Assembly: GCA_034440615.1 (NCBI GenBank)
Contig: JAOTOM010003189.1
Coordinates: 1-64,000 of the forward strand
Direction of reading: 5' to 3'
DNA from: Ashinkailepas kermadecensis
Lineage: Eukaryota; Arthropoda; Thecostraca; Neolepadidae
DNA: 64,000 nt
The notes below the pieces were generated by a model, which worked only from the letters and a program-made list of their open reading frames with translations, was not told the origin of the DNA and searched no databases. This document shows positions 1 to 11,261 of the stretch, piece after piece. The translations under genes were made by a program, and so were the position numbers. Every line of letters begins with the position of its first letter. The stretch's first letter is position 1.

Positions 1-2006
1 TACAATCTTCAACGGTCTGCGTCATGTTTACCATCGTGGTTCGATCCGTCCTGATCCACTGTCTAAATTCCACTTCGTCAGTCTCTGCCAAACTCGGCAT
101 ACTGGTCAGAAAATTCCTGAGCTCGTTGACTCCGGGACACTTGTCACATTGCCGAAACATACATTCTTCGTTTTCCACGGAGCAAACAACTTTCTTCATA
201 AGATCAACGACAGACAAATCGTGACGTATGGCTTGAACCATCAATTTCGGGTTTTGATGATGAATGCATACGCAAACTGAATGCGTCCCGCTAGCGCCGG
301 CTAGCACGCACCAAGGTGGTCGCAGACTAACGAATGTGGAGAACCCAACAGGCTGAGGAGTTTGCTCCTTGTATTGATGGTAGGCTTCTCTCAAATTCGA
401 AAGGACCAGTCTCTTCTGGTAAGTTCGCCTTATGCCATCCTGACATCGCACACTGACCACGTCTTTCTGTCCTGGTAGTGGTCTACTGATGTCGTCCTGC
501 TGGTAGAAATTAATGACCTCGTCTTTTTTATTCTGGGAGAGAGCAGCAATCGACAGTTTCCTGTCAGTTGTGCCCAAAATTCCATGCGTCGCTTTCACTT
601 CCCGAGCTTTTCGCACCATGTACAGGGGGGCACCGAACTTTGCAGCCGTTTTGTACATGGTAAATGGCGACAATGTCAAAATTTGAAGCTTCATTGCGTA
701 CGAGGTGCTTGGGTCCTTGAATTTGGCTACTAGTTCCTCCATCATGCTCTCATAGAGTTCTAAATCGCTTACTTTTTCCTCGGCTTCCGGTTCGTTTATC
801 TCTACCTGATACGTTTTCGATAGGCGTCGCTTCATTCCCTTTTTCGCCGAGTCAAACTTCTGTCTGGCCTTCTTTTGGCGTTGGCTTTCAGAAAGCCCAC
901 CTGAAAGAAATACGATAGTCTCACCAGTGTTATCAATCGGGAACGATCCCCCTGGACCCACAATTCCAATCTGGTCTGGTTACGGCTTGCCACATTTGAT
1001 CACAATTTAGGCCTCGATGTTGAAATTGAAAAGTATTTCGAATGCATTTAATAATCTAGTGACCCATCTTTTCACTGGCGGCCGCAGACCGCCGATAAAG
1101 GGGGCCAACTCGGCGAGGGCGCCGGGTGGATTCGAGAGGGCGCCGAGGCGATCCGAGAGGGCGCCGAGCGGATCCGAGAGGGCGCCGCTCTCCGATCCGA
1201 GGGGGGGAGGTGGGGGGTGGGGGGGGGTGGCAAGCGTCCCTGACGAGGGCGCCGGGTGAATCTGAGAGGGCACCGCTCTTCGATCCTGGGGGGGGGGCGG
1301 GCGGTGGGAAGCGTCCCTGACGAGGGCGCCGGGTGAATCCGAGAGGGCGCCGTTCTCCGATCCTGGGGGGGGCGTGGGAAGCGTGCCTGGCGAGGGCGCC
1401 GGGTGGATTCGATAGGGCGCCGAGGCGATCCGGGGGCGCCTCCTGAACCAAAGGGGGGGGCAAAACACATGATGGCCCCCTTTCGGAGCCAAAGGGGGCA
1501 TGACCCCGTTGCCCCCCTGCGGCCGCCAGTGCTTCTTTTACAACCATTACAACTGAGCTCTATGTTTTACAAAGATATGCGTGACGTATGTGTAATATTA
1601 GTATATAGCACTGAAATTACCTGTGCGGATTGGCGTTTCTCCAACCGCCGACATAATACGGCGAAGATCGTCAGTGGCTTGTTGTCTGTCGGGAGAGACA
1701 TCACTTGCTGGTCGTGAGGGTGACGACGATGACGATGTTTCGGCTTCAGCGGTATCCTGTGTCGGACCGACTATGCTGAGCACCTGATGTGCTGGGCTGT
1801 GAGGGATCTGCAATTTGCTGATCTTTCCACGGTACTTGCTTCCTGCATGTGGTGCAAAGGCTTGCCCCTGGATGCAACACACCTGTAATACTGGGATGTT
1901 TGTCGATGTATTCCTGGGTTAGTGGTCTCAAACCTGACCTCTTATGCTTTGGGTGTGAATTGAAAGGATTCGCACAAAATGTTGCCACTAACACCCTGTG
2001 TGCCAT
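1..2006 (-). CDS. Two-exon gene for an uncharacterised Cys/His-rich protein (3' end outside window; one frameshift)
   Basis: Exon 1 runs from an ATG at 2006 (in-frame TGA just upstream, context AAGAATGG) to 1621; exon 2 runs from 900 down to base 1 and stays open at the window edge. The intron 1620-901 has a CAG/GTAATT donor and a TTTCTTTCAG acceptor, and both exon ends are phase 1, so they join as IRT-G-GLSES. The N-terminus has CANPF, then LRPLTQEY and CTTCRK, a CxxC-type zinc-binding look. A Ser-rich linker follows. Exon 2 carries YQQDDISR, PGQKDVVS, FSTFVSLRPPWCVLAG, GTHSVCVCIHHQN and CDKCP. I recall this arrangement from uncharacterised arthropod and cnidarian proteins, but I know no function. 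Exon 1 changes frame once, around 1830-1843, just after CRK. This could be a real mutation or a sequence error. About 428 residues are visible. Confidence is good that it is coding, low for any role. Confidence 0.72.
1080..1445. repeat. GC-rich minisatellite inside the intron of the left-edge gene
   Basis: Units of about 20-22 bp built on GAGAGGGCGCCGAGCGGATCC are arranged in longer blocks of roughly 90 bp that end in G-runs and GGGAAGCGTCCCTGACGAGG. GGCGCC recurs about a dozen times. The long open frames on both strands here are by-products of the repeat. It fills about half of the 720-bp intron 901-1620. Confidence 0.85.
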
Positions 2007-3383
2007 TCTTCATTCGCTTGTGAAGCCTCACCAATGTTACACACAGCACCGAAGGCTACTGACGACTAACTAGCATGTCAGACCCCAACAACGACGCCGC
2101 TACATCTCATCGTGCGAATCGCGTCTCCGTTGTCAAGACGCTCGTGTTTCCATGACGCTCGTATTACGTGCTATGCGGCCTCGCCTAGACCCGCGTTTTT
2201 ACGACAGTGATCGAATTGTACGTGCAGTACGGTCATTTCGCATCTCTCACAGACAGTGACATAGCCAGGGGGCAGCCAGGGGGCATGCCCCCCCCCCCCC
2301 TGGCCCCCCTGAGGGAAGCAGCTTATACTAGATCTGTAGCGATTTTGCGAGAGTATGGGCAAGCCAGGCACGGCTTCCCAACCCCTCCCCCCGCCCCGCT
2401 CAGCAACACATCCGCCACACGGGCGCGCTCACCGACATCGCTCCCCCCCAGTCAGCAACACTTCCGCCGCCAAGGAAGGTTTGGTGCCCTTTTGGAGCTG
2501 ACCTTGGGCGCTTTTGGTGAGATGCCCCCCTGACATGACAGAGTTCCTGGCTACGTGCCTGCTCACAGACCGCTGCGTATATGGTCTACATTCAGAAGAA
2601 TTAGTGACAGGTTACGTAAAACCGGATGTATATTTTAGAAATTTCATGAAATGCAGCGCGTTTTGAATTGTTCTGTGCTGCTATGTCATTCTATGCCATT
2701 CTCGACTGCAGTCGCAACTTGATTATTCTTGGACAACCGGAAATTCCCACCGTATAAACACTACGGCGCATTACCCCCAGCCCCCCTCCCCCACTAAATA
2801 CATACGCTGCTGATTGGAGATGACCGACGCAGCCCACCGCAAACCTGAACCCTACCCCCACCCTGGATGGCATCCAGCAGCGAGGTTCTCGCCCATAGTT
2901 GCATTGTGCATAGCGCTGCTGCAACATCCAGGACAGAGGCCTGTGCTATGTTATAACGATTTTTCTGACGGTGTTCCAGGGGTGCGCCCATTCTATCTTT
3001 GATTGTTTCTAATACAGAATTGCACGGAGAATCAGAATATGGATGTTTTTCGAAAATCGACACTTATACATTTTTCGAAAAATGATATTATATAAAATAT
3101 ATAATGCAAAAAATAATAAAACATGGATGTATAAATTCACGAAAAATATTATGCAATACCATACTAAGTCTGCTTTACAAAACATTTTACAGAATGAAAA
3201 AATAATGATAAACCTCGGAGTTATATCGCATTGAAATTTGCAATGAGCAGAAAAAAGTCAGCATATGACGTCATCGTGACGCAATAACCGTTAGACCTAG
3301 GGACCTAAAAACCTCAGATTCGTGTTCTCGGGCCTAGACAACCCCATACACAAACTTGCATGGGAATCCGAGGTGGTGCTGTG
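2007..3383. other. No gene seen; C-run-rich stretch and AT-rich stretch
   Basis: 2270-2530 is rich in C and G runs (GGGGGCATGCCCCCCC) and looks like interspersed-repeat debris. 3040-3240 is very AT-rich. No open frame here resembles a known protein. Confidence 0.5.
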
Positions 3384-4220
3384 TTATCGAGGTGTCGAGT
3401 TTCCAAAGAATGACCCTGCTACGTGTGCCTTGAATCTCACTATGTTATGGTCACTTCTTCCCAGAGTTTCTCCTACAGTCAAGTCTTGAACTAAATCACT
3501 TAAATCCGAGAATACAAGGTCCAAGAATGAGCCCTGCCTAGTTGGTTCTGTTACAAACTGGTGTAAGAACAGGTCCTCTTCAAGGCATTTCCTAAACATT
3601 TTACATGCTGGGGAGCCAACACCAACATTTTCGTATCCTTTTAGATTAAAGTCACCAAGAATAAGGCATTTCCTCTGAAAGTTTCTACTGATTTCCTGAC
3701 AAATCACCTTATCGAGCTCGAGTTGCTGAGAATGTGGCAAGGTTCCTGATCGGTACAAAGCTCCTATTCTCAGTTTATTGCTGTTGCCTTTTCCCACAGC
3801 AACATCAAGTCAAATGGACTCCACAGACACATTTTTTACCCCATCTGTTACTTTTTGAGAACTGAATAAGCTATTCACATAGAGCATTACACCACCCCCT
3901 TTCACTGCTGGACCCCTATTGCATGAAAACATATTGTATCCCTGGATCTCATAGTCCTGCAAGTTATCCCCAAAATACCCCTCACTGACCCATGCCTCAG
4001 TAATGCAAACAAAATCTGGTTCCTCCTTAGCAACATAATACATGAACTCGTCAAAATTGGATCGAATACTCTGAGCATTAAGCATCATACACTTAAGAAA
4101 AGTTCCATAACCATCTTTTTTGTTTTTACATGTTGAGTAGCTCTATCATCTCTGGATGAGCCCCCCACTCTGCCCCCTTGATCTACTGCTATCCCTATTT
4201 GCTGACTGTGAGGTTCTATT
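3384..4220 (-). pseudogene. CR1-like LINE ORF2, endonuclease domain only (broken)
   Basis: Two minus-strand frames give successive parts of an APE-type endonuclease. 4088-3810 reads MMLNAQSIRSNFDEF, DFVCITEAW, GYNMFSCNR and GGGVMLYV; 3797-3384 reads RIGALYR, CLILGDFN, LDLVFSDL and LGRSDHNIVRF. The frame changes near 3800, and another shift in an A-run near 4120 separates the N-terminal piece KDGYGTFLKC. The endonuclease nicks target DNA before reverse transcription in CR1/Jockey-type elements. The expected reverse transcriptase is absent: homology stops near 3395. Loss of the 3' part is unusual for a LINE, which normally loses its 5' part, so a later deletion or rearrangement is likely. ORF1 lies directly upstream. 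Confidence 0.85.
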
Positions 4221-4288
4221 GCCTATGCTGTCACTATTGGCATGTCCATGAGATGGTAATGCCACTTCTTCCCTCCCCACCCCATTAT

Positions 4289-5266
4289 CTAGTTTCCCTG
4301 AAGGACATGCTCATATACCTTACTTAACACTTGCACCCCCTTCTCGGAGAAGTGCAGGCCGTCCCTTTGATAGAGGACCTATGAGCCATAAAACCTGCAC
4401 CACTTGTCAACAAAGGTCAAACCTAGCTCATTGCAGAGCCTACCAACCCTGGCATTGGCTGCCAGTGCCCTAGAGCTCCACTCAGGGGAGACTCCAGCCC
4501 TGGGCAGAATAGCCATCACAATAACTCTGCTTTCGCTTTGCTTCAGGGTGGCCAGAAGGGCCCTGTAGTCCTGCAGCAGCTCCTCACTCCTAGCAGGACC
4601 TATGTTATTCACTCCTATCTGCACTACAACTGCACTAAACTGGTTCTCACTGGTGGCCTGTGCTACCACTGGGACCAGGTCTTTGACCTTGGCACCAGGC
4701 CCGGTGATGCACCTCCTGCCTCTACGACCTTTGCAGAATACCCTATCTAAATGCTGCACACGCGAGTCTCCTACAACTAGCACTTTCTCCTTGCTGCTAT
4801 CCTTGCTGCTATCCTTGCTGCTATCCTGGGGGCAGTCCTCCAATGCCTGAAACCTATTCGATGTTGCTATGCCTGCCTGTTGAGCTGCTTGGCTAGGTTT
4901 CCTTCCACTCCTACCACCTGCCACCTGCCATTCACTGCCCCCTTTCTTAGGCTCACGCCTCCAAATCCTCCACCCCCTGACTTTAAACCACTGCCCCTGT
5001 GAGCTACAACTAGAAATCTTCTGTTCACTAGGAGTTCTTCTGTAATATCTCTCTACAGATATCTCTGCCACCTCCACAGCAGGGGAAGCTTCAGTTACCT
5101 GGTGGCCAGCGACCACCTGGGCATAGGATGCCCGAGCTACAGACTGACCCCTACATGTTTCCTTTTCTCGGCTACCCTTTGCAGCAAGGGCAGCCCTGAG
5201 CTGGCAAAGCTCTGCCTTAAGGGCCCTAACCTCCTCCTCTAGTGCCTGTATCCTAGTTGAAACCAT
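4289..5266 (-). pseudogene. CR1-like LINE ORF1 with SGNH esterase domain, one nonsense codon
   Basis: The protein starts MVSTRIQALEEEVRALKAEL, a short coiled coil. A Ser/Lys-rich linker with a triple DSSK repeat follows, then VLVVGDSRVQHLD (the nucleophile-Ser block of SGNH/GDSL hydrolases), VVQIGVNNIG, and near the end a DGLHFSEKG block with the Asp-x-x-His pair. An in-frame TAG at 4379-4381, after CRFYGS, separates the last block from the rest; the true end is the TAG at 4289-4291. ORF1 proteins with an esterase domain are known from CR1 elements. The same DGLH..SKRG block appears in the related copy near 42.65 kb. About 326 codons; inactive because the stop removes the catalytic His. Confidence 0.85.
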
Positions 5267-7137
5267 TCTACAGGCTGCAGCTTATTTCTAGATTTAGATT
5301 GAAAAGTAACTTGCTGCAAAATGATTTACAAAATAACAGAGCAGAGAAAAATAACTGACAAAGCTTAGGTGTATGCTAGTTCCTAACTATGCAGCACATA
5401 CAAGGTAATCGCTTTTTCCTTCGAGTTATCACAGTGTGCACTGGGGCCCCTCCCATCGATCCAGGGGCCCTTCACACCGGCCTCCATCAAGCCTCCCAAG
5501 CTCTCAGGAGCTCTCCAGCTCACTGAGATCACCAGCTCTCAAGTGAAGCAGGGCTTAAGGGCCCATCAAGCCCCATCTGGTCTCAAGGAGCCCATTATTT
5601 CCCATTGGATCCTCCAGCTCCGGAGCGATTTTGGTCGTACTTTTAAATCGAAATTGGTAATCGGGCGATTGTCGTATTGTTAATTTTTGCTATTGGAAAA
5701 AATCGTCCGAAGGCGATTTATAACGTTCCTTCTCCCCTCGAATGGGTCCCTTCCGATGGTATGATGAGACATGTGCCTCTTTCCCCTTTTGTGTACTTAT
5801 GCACTGGGGGCAAGCCGTAGAATGTGCTTCTGATCTGACGGAGATGGCCTAAACGTTTGAAAGAGGGCCTCCGGCCTGACGGAGAAGGTCCGGAGTCGCT
5901 AAAGAGGCTGCGAAATGTTTGTATATGCTCTTAGTCTATAGATGGTATGCAGTTAAATATTGTATCTACAAAGATGATACAGGGTTGGCTCAATTTGATG
6001 AATGGAAGTGGCAGCCGCCATATAAGGCTGAGAAGGCATAGTGTGATGAGACGGAGTATAAGCGATATGTTATAAGCGGTTCGGGACGAAAATCTTCAAC
6101 TTTGATTTCGTCCGGTATAGTTTTTCATCTGCATGTGCATGAAGTTACACGCAATTTGTTGTAGGTGTTCATCTAGGGTTGGTGCATTCTAGTGCAGAAT
6201 ATTATCCTCCATTGGCGCGTCTTGAGGCAGAAGTTCATCCAGGTGTAGTGCGTTTTGGTGCGGAGGTTATCTAGCATTGGTGCGTTTTGGTGCGGAAGAT
6301 CTCGGGTACTGATGAGTATGGTCGACCACTTTGTCATGCTTCCACTGGGACTGTGGTTTGCTCCGCTCAGCGTTGTAGCGGGTACATATTGTATTAATAA
6401 TTCTGGTTCCGCAGTGAGAGGGCAGTGTAGCCCGTTTGCTTGTACAACACTTGTCTTCCTAATGTATGGCTCTCGCGTTGTTTTGTCGTGTGTATGTGAT
6501 TTTGTTGTTGACATGCATACTCATGTTTTCTGGTTTTTCACAGTGGTGAAGTTTCTCTAACACTGGTTTATTGCTATTACAGCGTGACTTGCTACGCGAG
6601 TCATGGCACGTCGCTTCGCGACGCCTCTTCTGGGGTTTGGCCATCAGTTTCAAGGGCAGGGGGTAAGGTGCAATTTGAAGGGTTGTGAGAAACTTTGGAT
6701 GGCAGTGATGAGAAGCGATGAGATTTTGATTTAGTGCCCCTTTTCTCCGTGAGAGAAGGGACACAAAATCCATGATGTCGGAAAATAACGTACAGATGCT
6801 TACATACTTTGTTGGAGGTTGAGACAGAAGTGCTTACACATGTGTGACAGAGTAAGAGAGAGGGCAGCACAGGCAGATGGGAGGGAAGGAGTAAGGCAGG
6901 TGACCGCTAAGGTAGAGCGGAGGGCATTCTTCAAGGATTTCTCACTGTTTGGAACATCACCAAAAGGGCACTCTCACTTAATTAAAAGGTCACTTGAGAA
7001 CAGCCGCGCATGCACTAAATTTATGGATAATGAATGGGTCAGTAAAATGATCATAAATAGAACTATGGTATACTCACGCTTCTCGAATTATGCATTGGCG
7101 GCTTTGCAAGGCACGGTACGTACTGAAGCAGAGGCAG
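5267..7137. other. Probable LINE 5' flank, then unassigned sequence
   Basis: 5267-5640 is G/C-rich and directly upstream of LINE ORF1, so it may be its 5' untranslated region. 6175-6300 has a weak repeat of TTGGTGCGTTTTGGTGCGGA. Otherwise I see no gene or clear repeat. Confidence 0.4.
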
Positions 7138-7253
7138 CGTTATTATATTGTATTGCATTGTATTACATTGCCGTTGTACATTATTGTATTGTATCGTATT
7201 GTTGTACTGCATCATTGTATTGTATTGTACTATGTATGTATTGTATTGGAACT
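7138..7253 (+). repeat. Degenerate TATTG pentanucleotide microsatellite
   Basis: Runs of ATTGTATTGTATTG with interruptions (GCATTG, GTACTG). The short open frames around it have no other support. Confidence 0.9.
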
Positions 7254-7286
7254 TATACTTGTATGGTACGCCAAATTGACTATCGG

Positions 7287-7416
7287 TAGTGCTGAACCCC
7301 ACGATGGCGACACCATGTTCACAATCGGTGGTAATAACCAGGTGGTGGTTGTAGTGCTTAACCCCACGATGGCGACACCATGTTCACAGTCGGTGGTAAT
7401 AACCAGGTGGTAGTTG
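7287..7416 (+). repeat. 65-bp tandem duplication
   Basis: Two adjacent units begin TAGTGCTGAACCCCACGATG and TAGTGCTTAACCCCACGATG. They differ at only a few bases, so the duplication is recent. Confidence 0.92.
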
Positions 7417-10045
7417 CGTTCCGTAATCTGTTGTCCTGGGCACAGCTCGAGGGCTACTGGACAAAATTCCCACCAGTCAGTATGTAAAAAAAAAAATCCC
7501 TGGTACGGAGCGGGACAGGCACATGGAAGGATAAGACAGATGACAGGGTAAGTTAGAGAGCCCGACAAGGCAGATGAAAAGCTAATGTAGGCGGTAGGCC
7601 CCGGCAGAGAGCAGGGCAAGGTGGAGGACAGGCACTCCAAGACAGAGGGTCGGGAAAGGCAGAGTGACGGACAAGATAGAGTCCGGTACAGGACAGACGG
7701 GGGAATGGGTGTAGCGGTTCTTCTGGGCAAAACGCAAATACAAAGGACATGTCCGGGCAGAGGTCGCGGAAACGCAAAGTGCAGTCAGAAAAAAAGAGTA
7801 AAGCATGTGTAGAAAAGCTTTTGTCCCCCTTAGATTTATCAGCCACTTCTCTTAAGACTGGGGCAAAACTTCTTCTGGCTCGTGAATAGTTAGTCAGACC
7901 TCGACGTTGGACGACATTTAAGACCCCGGTTATGTTCAATGGCTCTGAGCTTCCATCTCAAAACTCTGATCTGCACATCTTGACAGGCACCTCAAAATCC
8001 AGCACTTTTATATTGTGCAATTAATAAACAGTCAAACGGCCACAATGTTTCAGATTATAATGGTGCAGCGTGATATATGAGTTATTACTATAGCTTCATC
8101 TTGACACAGAGACAGGCGCAACTGCTTCACACACGATTCACACGGCCATCCCATATCTTCATACCTCTCGACAGTCACATCTTCATACGACATCTCTGTC
8201 TCTCATCTCCCGTCACAAGTTCAATTATTCCAAGAGGAAGCAATGGCAACAGATATTTCTGGTTACATACAGACCAGTCTTCATACACGCTACTTTCCCA
8301 AGTATTCAAGCGGTTACATCTCCACAGTTGCACAGCGACTCTAGTCAGAGTCGCTCAAACGTACCTCTGTGTGGGGGCCGGCTGGCCGGCGGCGGCCAGC
8401 CGCCCGCACGTCTCGGCGGCAAGTTTCCTACTGCCTCTCGGCTCCGTCCGAGGTAAGCAACAGCCTACGACACGTCATTGGTCACGCGACTAAGTCCACG
8501 TCACATCAACTGCGCCGTATGCCAATGGGGGTTGCTCATCCCCGGTCAGCCTTGAACTGTCGCCTAGAGAGAACAATGGCTAACTCTGCACTCTACAGCG
8601 ACGGCGGGCGCGCTGTCTCTCTGAGACATCAGAGACAGACCCTCTGATCTCAGCATCTCAGTCCCTCGGTGGGAATCACTGCTGAGTCTGCGTCTTGGCA
8701 GGCTCGCGTCGGCCCGGTGCTGTCTCAGCACAAACAATCGGCTCGGTGACTTCATGCTGTTCACAGACAGCTGGCATCTAACATCCATAGACACACCCGT
8801 CATTTGTCATCTATACACCTTGTTCCCCTAATATAATTACTGACATACATCACCCACTGACGATCACATCACTTCACTGGCATTCATATTCACTCACCCC
8901 AGACATTTCATCATCTGACGACTGCGGCCGGATATCGAGGTCACACCTGCAGGGTGTCTGCCGGAATGGGGAGGGGGTGGTACATGGTTCACTGATCGGC
9001 CCCGCGCGCAGCGGCGGCTTGCCTACGTCAGCCGACAGGCTGGCGCCAGGTATCCGTCGGAACTGTCGCGCCAGTCGAACTGTGGGGAGGGGGCTGAATT
9101 TATGGGATTAAGATTCCACCACAGGAAGCTTCGCTACACATGCAACATAGCAAGGAACAGGACATGGTACAGCGCGGACACATCAAGACAAGGCAGACCA
9201 AGGAAGATGCCCAGGCCTGACAGACGACATGGCAAGGCAAAGGGCACAAAGCGGGGGTGGGAGTGGTGGTGGGGGAGGTGAGGCAGAGGGCTGGGCAAGA
9301 CGTCAGGCCTTGTGGCGCAACCAATATTTGCTACAGAGGACGACCCAAAAAAATAATGAAACAGAACGCTTTCGGCGCACTTAGCGAGCCCAACATTTTG
9401 GGTTTTTCACGGTTAAATTTTCAAAATTTCTTGCTTCATCCAGTGTCTACTTTTGGTCGCCAGGGGGCGGGGCTCCGGATCCCACCCCCACTCCTAACCC
9501 CCACCCCGGCTGCGCCTCTGATAAGGCCCAATGCAAAGCGCTATGACAGGGCAAGTTATCGGACATGGTAAGGCAGAGGGAAGATCTAGGGCAGCTGTTT
9601 CCGGGCACGGCAAAGCAGATTGGAGGGTATGGAAACATATAGCAGACAAAACAAGGTATAGGAGGAAACGCACAAGGGCGGAGCAATACAGAAACGCATA
9701 TAAAATATATGATAAATAGAGCAAATCGGATGCATGATAGACAGCAATGGGACAAGGCGGAGTGCAGAGAAAGACAGAGTGCCAGGGGACAGTATTCGGA
9801 AACGCATCGAGGGCATGGTAATGTATTGAGTGTGATAAGACAAAGGGCACGTTAAGAAGATACCACGGCGAAGGAGAAAGCAGGCAAGACAGATGGTAAA
9901 ACATGGTCGACGCCACGCAGTCTGGTGGCATTTACAGAAACTCAGAGAAATTAATAGACTTTTACCGGTAGTCGAGGGAAAATCACGTGTTGTACGAACA
10001 GAGAGGAAATGTCAGCTTGCTTCCTTGCTGACTTGCTCCGAAGTC
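7417..10045. other. Unassigned; purine-rich degenerate tracts
   Basis: 7500-7780, 9130-9310 and 9540-9920 share a purine-rich wording built on GGCAAGGCAGA, GGACAAGGCAG and similar, without a fixed period. 8375-8460 is GC-rich. I see no gene with protein support. Confidence 0.4.
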
Positions 10046-10219
10046 AGAGCACGATAACGATCCACTGGTCTGGACTGTGCGGCGTCTCCCTCAGTCAGAC
10101 GATATACAAGATGGCTACGGTGTATTGCATTGTCCTGACGCCAGAGCACGATAACGATCCACTGGTATGGAAAGTGCAGTGCCTCCCTTAGCAAGACGAT
10201 ATACAAGATGGCAAAAAGC
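10046..10219 (+). repeat. 97-bp partial tandem duplication
   Basis: AGAGCACGATAACGATCCAC recurs at 10046 and 10143. GACGATATACAAGATGGC also recurs at the same spacing. Confidence 0.9.
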
Positions 10220-11065
10220 ACCATGGAGCGCACTTCACATGCATATAATTGCATAAATTTGCACTTTGTACGCATCGAAGTGCCTTGCACTTTGTATGTA
10301 TAAAATGTGTTTCGTAAGAGTGATCAACATCCTTATCGGTTCCCGGCAGGTTTCTAACATACTGAACTTAACGTTAAGAATGCTGACTCGAATAGCACAC
10401 TCGATCCCTTAGTATGCGCCCTGCCATTTCCGAGACTGTATGCCAGTTGATATCATCCAACCTCAAACCAGGTCAATATGTGTGTGAATGCCATAAAGTT
10501 TCAGATTTCCTGGGTTGCTTTTGAAGAAAAAAATAGTCTATTCAGGTAATCGTATTAAATTGGTGTGATTTTGCTTAATGTCCTCCAATTGAATTACCAC
10601 CAGTGAATAATCGCTCATCGCCGATGTGATATGGGTCCATGGGTTATATTATGATATGTGTCTGGATTGCGAGAAATTCGTCATTCCATATCAACTTTCC
10701 TTTAAAAAAAAACACATTGGGTAGCCCCGGATTGACTCAACCCCTTCCCACGTTGCTTCCCGATCCTGTGAACCTCAACTTACCAGGTTTGCTTCGGTCT
10801 GTCAGCTTTGCTCCTCTATGTCAGATGGCTCCCCTGACCCGGTCTAATCTGAAAGTTGGGCGTCATTTGATTCAGAAACCATGGAGAAAGGATGTGGTCT
10901 GCTCCCCCATTCGTTCCCGCGTCCCCTACCCCTCTCCACTTTTTCACGCATCATGATCGGAGGCTGTCCAAAGCACTGCTCCTGGCGAAGAACCCCATAC
11001 AAATCTCCCTACCTTTTTCACTCTCCCTCTGACCATCTGTCACCACACCGGCAGACCCTCAGAGT
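10220..11065. other. No gene seen upstream of the zinc-finger gene
   Basis: A + frame is open from 10881 into the zinc-finger exon, but its first 127 codons show no family motif and have no counterpart in the paralogue at 62.5 kb. I treat this as 5' flank or untranslated region. Confidence 0.45.
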
Positions 11066-11120
11066 CGCAGGTCGCGCCTCTGAGGGAGGCCGTCCCCCAT
11101 CCAGCCCCACCCGCCCCTCG

Positions 11121-11162
11121 CGTGATTGGTGGACGGTCCGGAGCTGGTCGACTGTGATTGGC
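11121..11162 (+). promoter_or_regulatory. Two inverted CCAAT boxes upstream of the zinc-finger gene
   Basis: GTGATTGGTGG (ATTGG at 11125-11129) and TGTGATTGGCC (ATTGG at 11157-11161) lie 137 and 105 bp before the ATG, 32 bp apart. The paralogue at 62.5 kb has the same pair 29 bp apart. CCAAT boxes are NF-Y sites; function here is inferred from position and conservation. Confidence 0.6.
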
Positions 11163-11261
11163 CGTCAAGGGAGGTGCATGGCGTCCCGTGAAAGCTGGGA
11201 TTCGGTCACATCGGTCCTCTCTGTCCGACAGAGAGGTCGCTGTTGCTGTGAGTGTGCGACG

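Noticed and set aside
9130..9920. Purine-rich GGCAAGGCAGA stretches as a coding or satellite array
   Set aside because: There is no constant period and no consistent reading frame; recorded only as degenerate low-complexity sequence.
10881..11261. Upstream extension of the zinc-finger protein from the ATG at 10881
   Set aside because: The extra 127 residues have no counterpart in the paralogue, which begins at the same MPP..LFRPW point, and the CCAAT boxes would then lie inside the coding region.
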